A model generated the notes under the pieces. That model did not search any database. It was not told where the DNA came from and saw only the letters and a list, made by a program, of their open reading frames with translations. The translations under genes were made by a program, and so were the position numbers. Below are positions 7,738 to 17,282 of a stretch of 44,301 nt of DNA, one piece after another; within the stretch, counting starts at the first letter, position 1; each line of letters begins with the position of its first letter. The DNA comes from Caryophanales bacterium (lineage in GTDB: Bacteria; Bacillota; Bacilli; Bacillales; Amphibacillaceae), in the NCBI GenBank assembly GCA_029257405.1, contig JARIBO010000028.1, positions 1 through 44,301 on the forward strand. Direction: 5' to 3'.

Positions 7738-8116
7738 CAAACCCACCAGCCTTCTTGTATGCTTGTTTTATTTTCTTAATTAACATTTCTTCACTCATAT
7801 TTAAATAAGATGCCTCTTCAGTAATTTGTCTGATCAAAGGTTCTAATCTTTTTGTTTGTCGCTTTTCTACAATGAGTTCTTTAGCATTAGAGGAAACAAA
7901 TTTACCTAAACCACGACGATTATAAACTATTTCTTCATCTGCAATTAATGTTAACCCTTTTGCAGCTGTTGCTGGATTAATATTAAACATATCTGCTAAA
8001 GCATATTGAGATAAAACTTGTTCATCTTCTTTAAATGTACCTTTTAAAATTTCATTTTCTAACCAATAAGCTATTTGAACATAAATTGGTTCGGTGCTTC
8101 TAGGATCAATACTCAT
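7730..8116 (-). CDS. GntR-family repressor, YtrA subfamily
   Basis: This 128-residue regulator has an N-terminal winged helix-turn-helix (PIYVQIAYWLENEILKGTF, then LADMFNINPATAAKGLTLI). It has only a short helical C-terminus of about 50 residues, the hallmark of YtrA-type GntR proteins, which carry no large effector domain. The usual role is repression of its own ABC operon. This one is the first gene of such an operon and has an inverted repeat over its promoter. AGGAGGATAAG precedes the ATG. Confidence 0.85.
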   Translation of the reverse strand: MSIDPRSTEPIYVQIAYWLENEILKGTFKEDEQVLSQYALADMFNINPATAAKGLTLIADEEIVYNRRGLGKFVSSNAKELIVEKRQTKRLEPLIRQITEEASYLNMSEEMLIKKIKQAYKKAGGFDE

Positions 8117-8146
8117 CTCTTATCCTCCTAATCGCTGACAACTACC

Positions 8147-8196
8147 AGTGCATTAGTCATGTAATGTACTATAGTTCAATTATATATATTTGTCAA
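8147..8196 (-). promoter_or_regulatory. Promoter and probable operator of the GntR-ABC operon
   Basis: On the minus strand TTGACA (8191-8196) and TATAGT (8168-8173) are separated by exactly 17 bp, a near-consensus promoter. Overlapping the -10 element is an inverted repeat, AGTGCATTA (8147-8155), 6 bp, TAATGTACT (8162-8170), with 8 of 9 bases matching. It resembles the AGTGTA/TACACT half-sites of YtrA-type repressors. Confidence 0.75.
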
Positions 8197-8249
8197 TATA
8201 GTTTGTAGAATTTAATACTTAGCGTAAAATGAATGATGGAGGCGATACT

Positions 8250-8699
8250 TTGAAGATTTTTATAGATGCAGATGCTTGTCCTGTTCAAGATGAAGTCATT
8301 AATCTTGCAGAACAATATGATAAAAAAGTTATTATTGTGAAAAGCTTTTCACATTTTTCACATGATAAACTACCTGAATTTGTTGACACGATATATGTTG
8401 ATAAAGGTGCCGAAATGGCAGATATGAAAATTATGCAATTAACTAAAAAAAACGATATTGTAATTACTCAAGATTACGGTTTAGCTGCTTTATGTATGGG
8501 AAAAGGTTGTCGCGTTTTACACCATAAAGGATTTGAATATACAACCGATAATATAGACCGATTACTTACCATGCGACATGCTGGTCAAATGGCGAGAAAA
8601 GCAGGTCATAAAACTAAAGGACCCAAAGCTTTTACAAATGAAGATAAACAAAAATTTAAACGTGCTTTAGCTAATATCTTAAATAATAGCAATTTTTAG
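8250..8699 (+). CDS. YaiI/YqxD family protein (DUF188)
   Basis: This 149-residue protein of the UPF0178 family starts MKIFIDADACPVQDEV. It carries further conserved acidic stretches (VDKGAEMADMKI, ITQDYGLAALCMGKG) and HHKGFEYTTDNID. The acidic residues resemble a PIN-like nuclease fold, but no activity is established for the family as far as I know. The start is TTG 8250, with GGAGG 7 nt upstream; a longer ATG frame from 8229 would place the RBS inside the gene. It stands alone between divergent gntR and the hom operon. Confidence 0.85.
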   Translation: MKIFIDADACPVQDEVINLAEQYDKKVIIVKSFSHFSHDKLPEFVDTIYVDKGAEMADMKIMQLTKKNDIVITQDYGLAALCMGKGCRVLHHKGFEYTTDNIDRLLTMRHAGQMARKAGHKTKGPKAFTNEDKQKFKRALANILNNSNF

Positions 8700-8826
8700 A
8701 CTTTTTAAACAAATCAAGCTTATTATGTGCGTTTATTTTTCAAATACATGATTATAAGTGCTATACTAGTAAGTAGATTACGATTTTCTAGCTTTATGTT
8801 ACATAGTATATAAATGAGGTGACGAA

Positions 8827-10122
8827 TTGGAAAAAGAAATATCTATTGGCTTATTAGGTTTAGGAGTTGTAGGATCGGGTGTAATTCAAATCATTAATGA
8901 TCACCAAGAAGAATTACAACACCAACTTGGTCATACGATTAAGGTCGGAAAAGTACTTGTGCGAGATATTGAAAAAGTACGCGATATAAAAATTGATAAA
9001 AATGTCTTAACTACAAATCCAGACGATGTCATTAATAATGACGATATTGATGTTATCGTTGAAGTTATTGGCGGGATTGAAGAAGCTCGCGAACATATGC
9101 TAAAAGCTTTTGCAGCTAAAAAACACATCGTGACTGCTAATAAAGACTTGATTGCTTTACATGGACCAGAACTTGAAAAAGCAGCTCAAGAAAATGGTTG
9201 CGATTTATTTTATGAAGCAAGTGTAGGTGGAGGAATTCCTTTACTGCGCAGTCTTTCTGCTGGGCTTGTTTCTGATAGAATTAATCAAGTTATGGGAATT
9301 GTTAATGGTACAACAAACTATATCTTAACGAAAATGGATGAAGACGGACAAAGTTATGAAGATGCTTTAGCTGACGCACAGGCTTTAGGTTTTGCAGAAG
9401 CAAACCCAACTGCAGATGTTGAAGGATTAGATGCTGCTCGTAAAATGGTTATCTTAGCTCGTCTTTCATTCTTAACTGATGTTGAATTAGACGACGTCGA
9501 AGTCGAAGGTATCTCTAATCTTTCTATCGCCGACTTAGAATATGGTAAAAAGCTTGATTTAACAATGAAATTAATTGGTTTTGCTAACCGTCGTAATAAT
9601 CAAGTTGAAGTAAGCGTGCAACCTACATTCTTACCTATATCGCACCCGCTTTCTTCAGTGAAAAATGAATATAATGCTGTTTATGTAAATGCAGATGCTG
9701 TTGGTGAAACAATGTTTTACGGTGCCGGTGCTGGTGGACTTCCAACTGCTACAGCAATTATGTCGGATGTTGTTGAAACAATTAAAAACATGTTATTAGG
9801 CGTTAATGGTAACCAATTGATTAAGCCTAGTTTCACAAAAGAGCTAACGCCACCTGAAAATAAAATAAGTCAGTTTTATCTTCGCTTGCATGTAAAAGAT
9901 GAAATTGGAGCATTCGCTTCAATTTCAGAACTATTCAATCAAAGAAGTATTAGCTTTGAACGTATTTTACAAACACCAAAAAACAATGGTAGTTTAGCAG
10001 AAGTTGTTGTTGTGACACATCTAACATCATTATCAAACTTCCAAGAAGCATTAGAACAATTAGATGAATTAAGCGTAGTAAAAGAAGTTAAAAGTTACTT
10101 CCGCGTAGAAGGAGATGCGTAA
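8827..10122 (+). CDS. hom: Homoserine dehydrogenase
   Basis: This 431-residue enzyme reduces aspartate semialdehyde to homoserine with NAD(P)H, at the branch to threonine and methionine. It has an N-terminal Rossmann motif [11 protein letters not shown] (8-18), the conserved [11 protein letters not shown], and the catalytic core [12 protein letters not shown] with [12 protein letters not shown] and [12 protein letters not shown]. The C-terminal about 80 residues ([18 protein letters not shown]) form an ACT domain, consistent with threonine feedback. The start is TTG 8827 after GAGGTGA. It is the first gene of hom-thrC-thrB; a TATACT at 8762-8767 is a plausible -10. No riboswitch or T-box is visible in the short leader. 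Confidence 0.95.
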   Translation: MEKEISIGLLGLGVVGSGVIQIINDHQEELQHQLGHTIKVGKVLVRDIEKVRDIKIDKNVLTTNPDDVINNDDIDVIVEVIGGIEEAREHMLKAFAAKKHIVTANKDLIALHGPELEKAAQENGCDLFYEASVGGGIPLLRSLSAGLVSDRINQVMGIVNGTTNYILTKMDEDGQSYEDALADAQALGFAEANPTADVEGLDAARKMVILARLSFLTDVELDDVEVEGISNLSIADLEYGKKLDLTMKLIGFANRRNNQVEVSVQPTFLPISHPLSSVKNEYNAVYVNADAVGETMFYGAGAGGLPTATAIMSDVVETIKNMLLGVNGNQLIKPSFTKELTPPENKISQFYLRLHVKDEIGAFASISELFNQRSISFERILQTPKNNGSLAEVVVVTHLTSLSNFQEALEQLDELSVVKEVKSYFRVEGDA

Positions 10123-10123
10123 A

Positions 10124-11188
10124 ATGAGCTGGCAAGGATTAATTAAAGAATATGCTGAATTTTTACCGGTAAATGAAGATACACCTCAGTTAACTTTACA
10201 TGAAGGAAATACTCCTTTAATTTACTTCCCACATTTGTCAGAAGAATTAGGAATTGAATTATACGGTAAGGTTGAAGGTGCAAACCCTACAGGATCATTT
10301 AAAGACCGCGGTATGGTTATGGCTGTTGCTAAAGCTAAAGAAGCTGGAAGTACATCTGTAATTTGTGCTTCAACTGGGAACACTTCTGCTGCGGCGGCGG
10401 CATATGCAGCAAAAGCTGGAATGAAATCAATTGTTGTTATTCCAAAAGGGAAAGTTGCTTTAGGAAAATTAGCACAAGCGATCATGTACGGAGGAGAAAT
10501 CGTTGAAATTGATGGTAACTTCGATGACGCACTTAAAATGGTTCAAGAAATAAGTAAAAATTACCCTGTAACACTTGTCAATTCGACAAATCCATACCGC
10601 TTAGAAGGACAAAAAACAGCGGCTTTTGAAATAATTGAACAACTTGATGGTGTTGCTCCTGATATTTTAGCTATTCCTGTTGGAAACGCTGGTAATATTA
10701 GTGCATATTGGAAAGGGTTTAAAGAACATAACGAAAAAAACAATACAAACCTGCCAAAAATTTATGGTTTTGAAGCTGAAGGATCTGCAGCTATTACAAA
10801 AAATGAAATTATAACTGAACCAGAAACAATCGCTACAGCTATTCGAATTGGAAATCCTGCAAGTTGGAAACTCGCAACAAATGCTCGAGATGAATCTAAA
10901 GGAATGATTGAATTCGTTACGGATGAAGAAATTACTCAAGCATTTAAAACTTTGCCTGCTAAAGAAGGTGTTTTTGCTGAGCCTGGTTCGTGTGCTTCTA
11001 TTGCTGGTGTTTTCCAGCAAGTTAAAGCTGGTACAATTCCAAAAGGAAGCAAAGTAGTTGCTGTTTTAACAGGAAACGGCCTCAAAGATCCTCAAACAGC
11101 AGTTGACCAAATTGATGTACAAGTTACTTCACTTCCTAATGACCAAGAAGCTGTGACAAATTATATTAAAAATACGGTTGAAAAATAA
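10124..11188 (+). CDS. thrC: Threonine synthase
   Basis: This 354-residue PLP enzyme converts O-phosphohomoserine to threonine. The PLP lysine is Lys60 in [11 protein letters not shown]. The phosphate-binding region [14 protein letters not shown] and the later [15 protein letters not shown] match the short class of threonine synthase. ATG 10124 lies 1 nt after the hom stop with AAGGAG 9 nt upstream; ATG 10115 is in frame but abuts the RBS. Expression is therefore tied to hom. Confidence 0.95.
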   Translation: MSWQGLIKEYAEFLPVNEDTPQLTLHEGNTPLIYFPHLSEELGIELYGKVEGANPTGSFKDRGMVMAVAKAKEAGSTSVICASTGNTSAAAAAYAAKAGMKSIVVIPKGKVALGKLAQAIMYGGEIVEIDGNFDDALKMVQEISKNYPVTLVNSTNPYRLEGQKTAAFEIIEQLDGVAPDILAIPVGNAGNISAYWKGFKEHNEKNNTNLPKIYGFEAEGSAAITKNEIITEPETIATAIRIGNPASWKLATNARDESKGMIEFVTDEEITQAFKTLPAKEGVFAEPGSCASIAGVFQQVKAGTIPKGSKVVAVLTGNGLKDPQTAVDQIDVQVTSLPNDQEAVTNYIKNTVEK

Positions 11189-11190
11189 CC

Positions 11191-12072
11191 ATGTTTGTCA
11201 TCAAAGTTCCAGCTAGTTCTGCTAATGTCGGTCCCGGTTTTGATTCAGCCGGGATTGCGATTGGTAGATATTTAACACTTGAGGTCAAGAAAAGTAATAA
11301 GTGGAAATTTATTCATGATACAGATTTAATTCCTGATGTTTTATACTATGAAAACCACTTTATTTATAAAGTTGCACATAAAATTGCAATTGATAAAAAA
11401 ATAAAGCTTTCACCTGCAGAAGTTATTATGAAAAGTGAAATACCACTCGCACGTGGCTTAGGTAGTAGTGCTTCTGCTATTGTTGCTGGAATTGAATTAG
11501 CTAATCAATTAGGTGATTTAAATTTATTAGAATCTGAAAAATTAGCATATGCTGTTGAATTTGAAGGTCATCCTGATAATGTTGCACCGTGTTTATTAGG
11601 TGGATTTGTCGTTTCGACAATAATTAATAATCAAACTTTTTACAAAAAATTACCTTCTTTTAATACGGATGCAATTATTTATATTCCTAATTTTGAGATT
11701 AAAACAGATCATGCAAGAAAAGTACTTCCTAAAACATTCTCAATCGACGAAGCAACTAGAGCAAGTGCAATTGGAAATGTTATGTTAAGTGCACTTCTAA
11801 CAGAAGACTATGAACTTGCAGGTCAGATGATGGAAGAAGACTTGTTCCACGAACCATATCGTGCTAAGTTAATTCCACATTATAAAGAACTAAAATCAAT
11901 CGCTAAAAAATTTGGCGCATATGGAACGATTATTAGTGGTGCAGGCCCGACAATGATCTCTTTTGTTCCTAAAAATCAAACAGATAAAATTATCGAAGAG
12001 ACTAAAAAAGTTTTCTCTGATTTTGAAATAAGTTCGATTTCTTTAGATAATACAGGATTAATTGTTAAATAA
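11191..12072 (+). CDS. thrB: Homoserine kinase
   Basis: This 293-residue GHMP kinase phosphorylates homoserine to O-phosphohomoserine for ThrC. It has the N-terminal PASSANVGPGFDSAG, the ATP-binding IPLARGLGSSASAI (84-97) and the C-terminal YGTIISGAGPTMISF. It starts 2 nt after thrC with no strong RBS of its own, so translation probably depends on coupling. It is the last gene of the threonine operon. Confidence 0.95.
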   Translation: MFVIKVPASSANVGPGFDSAGIAIGRYLTLEVKKSNKWKFIHDTDLIPDVLYYENHFIYKVAHKIAIDKKIKLSPAEVIMKSEIPLARGLGSSASAIVAGIELANQLGDLNLLESEKLAYAVEFEGHPDNVAPCLLGGFVVSTIINNQTFYKKLPSFNTDAIIYIPNFEIKTDHARKVLPKTFSIDEATRASAIGNVMLSALLTEDYELAGQMMEEDLFHEPYRAKLIPHYKELKSIAKKFGAYGTIISGAGPTMISFVPKNQTDKIIEETKKVFSDFEISSISLDNTGLIVK

Positions 12073-12127
12073 AAAAGGTTCTGAATTTGAAGGAGGTATA
12101 ATTCCTCTTTCTTTTCAGAACCTTTTT
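12072..12127. terminator. Bidirectional terminator between thrB and the ABC importer
   Basis: AAAAAGGTTCTGAA (12072-12085) pairs with TTCAGAACCTTTTT (12114-12127). The long loop contains a second small stem (GAGGTATAATTCCTC). It lies between convergent genes. Confidence 0.8.
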
Positions 12128-12128
12128 A

Positions 12129-12923
12129 TTATCCTAATATTGTTTGATCCGTAACAAGTTGTTCCCCACGAATTCGTTGGAATTCTTTAAGTAATTGTTC
12201 AATCGTTAATTTTCTTTTTTCGTCTCCAGAAACGTCTAAAATTATTTCTCCTGCGTCCATCATTATTAAACGGTCACCCATATCAACGGCTTGTTGCATA
12301 TTATGAGTAACCATCAAGGTGGTTAACCCGAAACGTTCAACAATATCTGAGGTAAGTTTTGTAATTAACTCTGCACGAGCTGGATCAAGTGCTGCTGTAT
12401 GTTCATCTAACAATAATATATCTGGTTCTGTAAAAGTAGCCATTAATAGTGATAATGCCTGTCTTTCTCCGCCTGATAATAACCCTACTCTTGCATTTAA
12501 TCGACTCTCTAACCCCAAGTTTAAAGTTTCCAAATACTCTTTAAAAATTTCACGACGCTTTTTTGTAACACCTAATTTTAATGATCGTTTTTTATTACGC
12601 GAGTAAGCTATCGCTAAGTTTTCTTCTATTGTCATTTCAGGCGCTGTTCCTGACATTGGGTCTTGAAACACTCGTCCAATGTAACGCGAACGTTTATATT
12701 CAGGTAAATAATGGACTGGTTCTTTATTAATCAATATATCTCCAACATCTGCTATTAAATTACCTGAGATAACATTCATTAAAGTTGATTTTCCAGCTCC
12801 ATTTCCACCAATAACTGTTACAAATTCACCTTCATTTAATTGTAAATTAATTGATTTTAACGCACGTTTTTCATCTAGAGTGCCTTCATTAAATGTCATT
12901 GAAATTTGTTTTAGATTTAACAT
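12129..12923 (-). CDS. ABC transporter ATPase of a TrpXYZ-type amino acid importer
   Basis: This 264-residue ATPase has Walker A GGNGAGKST, signature LSGGERQ, Walker B DILLLDEH and H-loop VTHN. It belongs with the upstream permease and lipoprotein, a set known in Gram-positive bacteria as TrpXYZ (proposed tryptophan uptake). It energises import on the cytoplasmic side. Its ATG directly follows the permease stop codon. Confidence 0.85.
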   Translation of the reverse strand: MLNLKQISMTFNEGTLDEKRALKSINLQLNEGEFVTVIGGNGAGKSTLMNVISGNLIADVGDILINKEPVHYLPEYKRSRYIGRVFQDPMSGTAPEMTIEENLAIAYSRNKKRSLKLGVTKKRREIFKEYLETLNLGLESRLNARVGLLSGGERQALSLLMATFTEPDILLLDEHTAALDPARAELITKLTSDIVERFGLTTLMVTHNMQQAVDMGDRLIMMDAGEIILDVSGDEKRKLTIEQLLKEFQRIRGEQLVTDQTILG

Positions 12924-13901
12924 TTAAACTCCCTCACTTTCAAGTAGTGCGCGCTTTTCTTTCCGGCGTTTCTTATCATTATAGTTTTGCATGATTTTAG
13001 GAGTAACTAATGCAATAATTACGAGTAGTGCTGTAATTAACTTCATGTCACCTGTATCTAAAAATTCAAATCGTAAAGCAAGCGTAACAACAACGCGGTA
13101 AACGATTGCTCCACCAATTACTGCAAGCGTTGCTCTGGCAATTGTTTTCGCTCCAAATAGTGCTTCACCTATAATGACAGACGCTAAACCGATTATAATC
13201 ATTCCTATACCCATTCCTACATCAGCAAATCCACCGTGTTGAGCAAGTAATGCACCTGATAAAGCGACTAATCCATTTGATAAACCAATTCCCATAATAA
13301 TTAAAATGTCTGTATTGGCTGAGAAACTTCTAATCATTTTTTGATTATTTCCAGTTGCTCTAAGTGCAAGTCCTACTTCTGTCTTTAAATAATAATCAAC
13401 AATAAATTTAATAATTAATGTAACAAATAACATGATAAAAACTAAGGCCCAAGTCTTTGGAAAGCGTTCAACACCCATAGAACCAAGTACACCGTTTATT
13501 AATGGATCTATTCCTGTAAATTCCCAAAGTTTTGTAAGCTGATCTTTTATTGTCGTTTCATTTAATAATGATAATTGAGGTTTCCCCATAATTCTTAAAT
13601 TAATTGAATATAGAGCAATCATCATTAAAATACCTGATAAGAGCGGATTAATTTTACCTTTTGTATGAAGGATTCCTGTAATACATCCAGCTAAAAATCC
13701 AGCTAATGCTCCTAAGACCGTTGCGAGAACAGGTGGCACTCCATTAATTATTGATATTGTCGCTACTGCTGCTCCTGTTACAAAACTTCCATCAACTGTT
13801 AAGTCAGGAAAATCTAAAATTCTAAAAGATAAATAAACACCTAACGCCATAATTGCATAAATAACTCCTGATTCAACAGCACCAAATAATGATAAAAACA
13901 T
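12924..13901 (-). CDS. ABC permease of the same importer (BPD_transp_2/LivH-like)
   Basis: This 325-residue membrane protein with eight or more helices belongs to the branched-chain/sugar permease family. It shows FRILDFPDLTVDGSFVTGAA near the N-terminus, the conserved GLALRATGNNQKMIRSF cytoplasmic loop, and GLASVIIGEALFG. I start it at ATG 13901, preceded by AAGGAGGACAAC; a longer frame to 13922 would swallow that RBS. The 155-nt gap to the lipoprotein gene holds a G-U-containing stem-loop that may lower read-through. Confidence 0.85.
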   Translation of the reverse strand: MFLSLFGAVESGVIYAIMALGVYLSFRILDFPDLTVDGSFVTGAAVATISIINGVPPVLATVLGALAGFLAGCITGILHTKGKINPLLSGILMMIALYSINLRIMGKPQLSLLNETTIKDQLTKLWEFTGIDPLINGVLGSMGVERFPKTWALVFIMLFVTLIIKFIVDYYLKTEVGLALRATGNNQKMIRSFSANTDILIIMGIGLSNGLVALSGALLAQHGGFADVGMGIGMIIIGLASVIIGEALFGAKTIARATLAVIGGAIVYRVVVTLALRFEFLDTGDMKLITALLVIIALVTPKIMQNYNDKKRRKEKRALLESEGV

Positions 13902-13977
13902 GTTGTCCTCCTTGTTTCGCAAATGTAGTACATATAAAATTTATGTCTAAAACGCGTAAATTTCTTTAAATATAAAT

Positions 13978-14004
13978 AAGGAAGCAGAAAACATCTGCCT
14001 CCTT
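13978..14004 (-). terminator. Weak intra-operon stem-loop
   Basis: On the transcribed strand AAGGAGGCAGA and TCTGCTTCCTT form a stem with one G-U pair, followed by a mixed AT stretch and no clean U-run. It is probably an attenuator or mRNA-stabilising hairpin that lets the binding protein be made in excess over the permease. Confidence 0.45.
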
Positions 14005-14056
14005 ATTAGTTTACTAAATTTTTTGCTTTTAAGAAAGTTTGAACTCTAACAAAATA

Positions 14057-15064
14057 TTACTTAGCTTCAACAAGTTCTGCTTCTTCATCCCATTCATCTT
14101 GCCATTCGATACCTTGGGCTTCAGCAGCTTCTTTGTTAATAAACAATTGAATTTCTGGTGGATATTCAACATCTAGCTTTTCAATTTCTGTTTCTCCTGT
14201 TAATACTTCAACTGCCATTTCACCCGTACGTTTACCAATTGTATGATAATCAATTCCATAAGTTGCAAAACCACCTTTTTGAAGTGAATCAGGTTCGCCT
14301 ACAATAAGTGGAATATCTTGAGTGTTTGTTACTTCAACAACACTGTCTAAAGCTGATACTACTGTATTATCTGTAACAATATACATGACATCAACATCTC
14401 CTGCTAATGTTGACGCTGCTTGTTGAACTTCTGAAGAATTTGAAACTGTACGTTCTGACGTACTTAAACTTGTTCCTTTAACAGCTTCTTCTACAGCTTC
14501 AATTTGAGTTACAGAGTTTGCTTCACCAGCGTTATAAATAAGTCCGATATTTGCACCTTCAAAATATTTATCGATAAATTCTACTGTTTTATTAATCGCA
14601 TCTGGATGTAAATCAAGTACACCTGATATATTACTATTATGATCTTCTAATGATTCAACAAGTCCTGCATCTACAGCATCTGTAACTGATGTGAATAAAA
14701 TAGGGATATCACTTGTTGCATTTAAAGCTCCTAGAGCACTTGGTGTTGAGTTAGCAAAAATTAAGTCAACATCATCTGCTACAAAATTATCTGCAATTGT
14801 CTTTACATTATTTTGATCATTTTGAGCATTTTGGTAATCATATTTAACGTTTAATCCGGCTTCTTCTATTGCTTCTTGGAATCCTTCATAAGCATTATCT
14901 AAAGAAGGGTGTTCTAAAAGTTGAGTTACACCTATTACATATGTATCTCCTTTTGCTTTATCTGTTTCTTCTTTTGATTCATCTTCTGATTTATCGTTAC
15001 CACAAGCAGCTAAAACAAAAATACTTAAGGCTGTAATAACAATTAATTGTAACCATTTTTTCAT
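14057..15064 (-). CDS. Substrate-binding lipoprotein, TrpX-like (ABC_sub_bind)
   Basis: This 335-residue lipoprotein has a signal peptide of about 20 residues ending in a lipobox LAAC (Cys21), then an acidic linker. The mature part is of the PF04392 type: TYVIGVTQLLEHPSLDNAYEGF, DDVDLIFANSTPSALGAL, IGLIYNAGEANS and GKRTGEMAVEVL. Family members linked to this permease and ATPase are proposed to bind tryptophan or related aromatic amino acids. The ligand cannot be proven from sequence. AAGGAGGATTATTAA precedes the ATG. It is the first gene of the operon. Confidence 0.85.
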   Translation of the reverse strand: MKKWLQLIVITALSIFVLAACGNDKSEDESKEETDKAKGDTYVIGVTQLLEHPSLDNAYEGFQEAIEEAGLNVKYDYQNAQNDQNNVKTIADNFVADDVDLIFANSTPSALGALNATSDIPILFTSVTDAVDAGLVESLEDHNSNISGVLDLHPDAINKTVEFIDKYFEGANIGLIYNAGEANSVTQIEAVEEAVKGTSLSTSERTVSNSSEVQQAASTLAGDVDVMYIVTDNTVVSALDSVVEVTNTQDIPLIVGEPDSLQKGGFATYGIDYHTIGKRTGEMAVEVLTGETEIEKLDVEYPPEIQLFINKEAAEAQGIEWQDEWDEEAELVEAK

Positions 15065-15113
15065 TTAATAATCCTCCTTGGAAGCCGACCTAATATCGAC
15101 TATAGATTAATTC

Positions 15114-15146
15114 ATTATACTATACTTTCTAATTGTTGCAACAATT
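15114..15146 (-). promoter_or_regulatory. Promoter with 16-bp perfect palindrome before the TrpX-like gene
   Basis: A perfect palindrome AATTGTTGCAACAATT occupies 15131-15146. Its centre supplies a minus-strand -35 TTGCAA (15136-15141), 16 bp from TATAAT (15114-15119). A protein bound there would block this promoter. The leader is only about 50 nt, too short for a tryptophan T-box, so control is likely by a repressor. Confidence 0.6.
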
Positions 15147-15277
15147 TTATAATTCAGATAACTTGATGTTATTTTTTGTTCACGCATTTATCACTTATTA
15201 TATTGAATTACATTGCTTTCTACTAGGTGCTTGCATTATTTTTATGTATAATAGTCGCTAGAGAAAGAAGGGGTTAC

Positions 15278-16420
15278 ATGACACGGATGCTTTATTTTAT
15301 CATTGTAGTTGCATTTTTAGATACTTTTATTCAATTACCTATTATAACACCTTACGCTCAAGAGTTAGGTGCTTCTTATGCGTTAACAGGCGCTATTGTT
15401 GCAGTGTACTCTTTGACTAACATGGTTGGAAATATTCTTGGTGGACACTGGATTGACAGATTTGGCCGTAAGAGAATGTTACTTTTAGGAATGATTTTAG
15501 TAAGTGGTATTTTATTTCTTTATCCTTTAGCACAAACTGGATGGCAATTGTTTATTGCACGCTTTTTCCATGGACTTGCTGGCGGTGTTTTAATTCCTGC
15601 AGCCTTTGCTTACGTTGGCGATAATTCTAAAGCTGGCTCACGCGGAAAGACAATGGCGTTCACTGGAGCAGGAATTGGTATAGCTGCTATTGCTGGACCA
15701 GCTATTGGTGGAGCAATGGCTGCACGATCTTCAATTACTAACGTATTTTTATTAGTCGCTGTATTATTTTTAGTTACTGCTATATTAATTGTCTTTTTCA
15801 TCAAAGAATCTTATGTATCAACCGATCGCGGGAAATTTAATTTTAAAGATTTTATACCTTTATTAAAGCATCCATTACTCATTCAAGCCTCTCTCGCAGC
15901 TTTTGCTTTAATGATTAGTAATGGAACACTTGCTTTTGCATTACCGCTTAATGTTGAACTGATGGGACGAACAACTGAAACTACCGGCATGTTGCTTAGT
16001 ACATTTGGTATTGTAGCCTTGTTTGTATTTTTAACGCCGATCAATACAATTTTTGATAGAATATCTGCTATTAAGCTTGTTTTAACAGGAATTGTATTAA
16101 TTGGAGTAGCTTTAATTACATTGAGCTACACAGTTGAATTAAATATTAGTTTCTTTGCTATGGTGATTTATGGGACAGGGTTTGCTCTTATATTCCCTTC
16201 TATGAATAAAATTGTGGCAGATGCTTCTGCAGATGTTGATCGCGGAAAAGCATACGGGATATTTTATGCGTTCTTTTCTTTAGGAGCTGTTGCAGGATCA
16301 ACTATCTCAGGATGGGTCGCAGAAACTTCTGGATTACCTTTCTTAGTTAGTGCGGTTCTTATGATTTCTATTGGAATAATTATTGGATTTATTGCTAAAA
16401 ACAATAAACAACTTATTTAA
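15278..16420 (+). CDS. MFS transporter
   Basis: This 380-residue protein has 12 predicted helices and the major facilitator loop motif GHWIDRFGRKRMLL between helices 2 and 3. AFTGAGIGIAAIAGPAIGG is the antiporter-type helix 5 motif, which favours a proton-driven drug or metabolite exporter. I start it at ATG 15278 with GAAGGGG just upstream. An in-frame GTG at 15227 would overlap the likely -10 TATAAT (15247-15252). It is divergent from the TrpX-like operon, so the palindrome at 15131-15146 could affect both. Confidence 0.85.
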   Translation: MTRMLYFIIVVAFLDTFIQLPIITPYAQELGASYALTGAIVAVYSLTNMVGNILGGHWIDRFGRKRMLLLGMILVSGILFLYPLAQTGWQLFIARFFHGLAGGVLIPAAFAYVGDNSKAGSRGKTMAFTGAGIGIAAIAGPAIGGAMAARSSITNVFLLVAVLFLVTAILIVFFIKESYVSTDRGKFNFKDFIPLLKHPLLIQASLAAFALMISNGTLAFALPLNVELMGRTTETTGMLLSTFGIVALFVFLTPINTIFDRISAIKLVLTGIVLIGVALITLSYTVELNISFFAMVIYGTGFALIFPSMNKIVADASADVDRGKAYGIFYAFFSLGAVAGSTISGWVAETSGLPFLVSAVLMISIGIIIGFIAKNNKQLI

Positions 16421-16450
16421 TTTATGTTTACTATTAAAATTAGCACAACT

Positions 16451-16490
16451 AAACACTTGTCATTCATTTAAATGGATGACAAGTGTTTTT
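16451..16490. terminator. Terminator after the MFS gene
   Basis: AACACTTGTCAT pairs with ATGACAAGTGTT, with an inner CATTT/AAATG stem, and is followed by TTTTATTTTTT. Confidence 0.85.
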
Positions 16491-16613
16491 ATTTTTTAAA
16501 ACTCACTCTAATGTATTCGTTTGATAATACTTCTAATTATTTGAAACCATCGTTAATTATTCTTTACAGTGTTATAATATAAATAATAATAACACACATT
16601 TGAGGTGATTTAT

Positions 16614-17267
16614 TTGTTAAAAAAAGTAATATTGTACACCCGCGAATTAAAACAATTAAAACGTTTTTATATGAATGTTTTAAGCCTTCCAATTGATGCA
16701 GTAACAAGTAATAGTTTTAATGTTCAAATTGGTACTTCAACAATTAAGTTTATCGAACATGAAAAAGAAGCACGTTATCATTTCGCGATTAATATACCTG
16801 GTAATCAGTTTTCTATTATTAAAGAATGGGTTAGAAATAGACATCCTTTAGAAAGAGACGAAGGTATTGATGAAATCTACCGTGTTAAATTCAATGCAGA
16901 TTCTTTTTACATAAAAGACCCATCTGGAAATCTTGTGGAGTTTATTGGAAGAAGAACACGTGATTTTCTTGGTACTTTCACATTAGAAGCATTTTATAAT
17001 TTAAGTGAAATAAGCATTGTCACAGATTCTGTTAACCAAGTTGGCGAACTCATACAAGATGAAGCCATTCCGTTATATTTTAATTCTAAAATTGACGAAA
17101 ACAATACGAACTACTTAGGTAAAGACGACTCATTTCTTGTACTTACACCTGAAGGAAGAGAGTGGACGTTTTCAAAGGATACTGCAATTATCTCTCCTTT
17201 AACAATTTACTTAACTGACGATCGTGTCATTGAAGTAAGTGAAACAGGTCAAGTTACTATAAAATAA
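16614..17267 (+). CDS. VOC (glyoxalase-fold) family protein
   Basis: This 217-residue protein shows two vicinal-oxygen-chelate modules. The first (1-105) has KKVILYTRELKQLKRFYMNVLSLP and the module end FYIKDPSGNLVEFIGRR. The second begins near residue 125 (NLSEISIVTDSVNQVGELI) and is more diverged. The Glu in NLVEF is the usual metal ligand; a full ligand set is not evident, so enzyme activity is uncertain. The start is TTG 16614, five bases after GAGGTGA; GTG 16605 lies inside that RBS. A TATAAT at 16573-16578 is the likely -10. It is followed at 15 nt by a membrane protein gene. Confidence 0.7.
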   Translation: MLKKVILYTRELKQLKRFYMNVLSLPIDAVTSNSFNVQIGTSTIKFIEHEKEARYHFAINIPGNQFSIIKEWVRNRHPLERDEGIDEIYRVKFNADSFYIKDPSGNLVEFIGRRTRDFLGTFTLEAFYNLSEISIVTDSVNQVGELIQDEAIPLYFNSKIDENNTNYLGKDDSFLVLTPEGREWTFSKDTAIISPLTIYLTDDRVIEVSETGQVTIK

Positions 17268-17282
17268 ATAGGTGGTTATCTC

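Noticed and set aside
10222-11020. Minus-strand open frames inside thrC
   Set aside because: They are shadows of a conserved threonine synthase; the translations are low-complexity and unsupported by RBS.
14057-15230. Tryptophan T-box leader before the TrpX-like gene
   Set aside because: The distance from TATAAT to the start codon is about 50 nt, with no AGGGUGGNACCGCG-type box.
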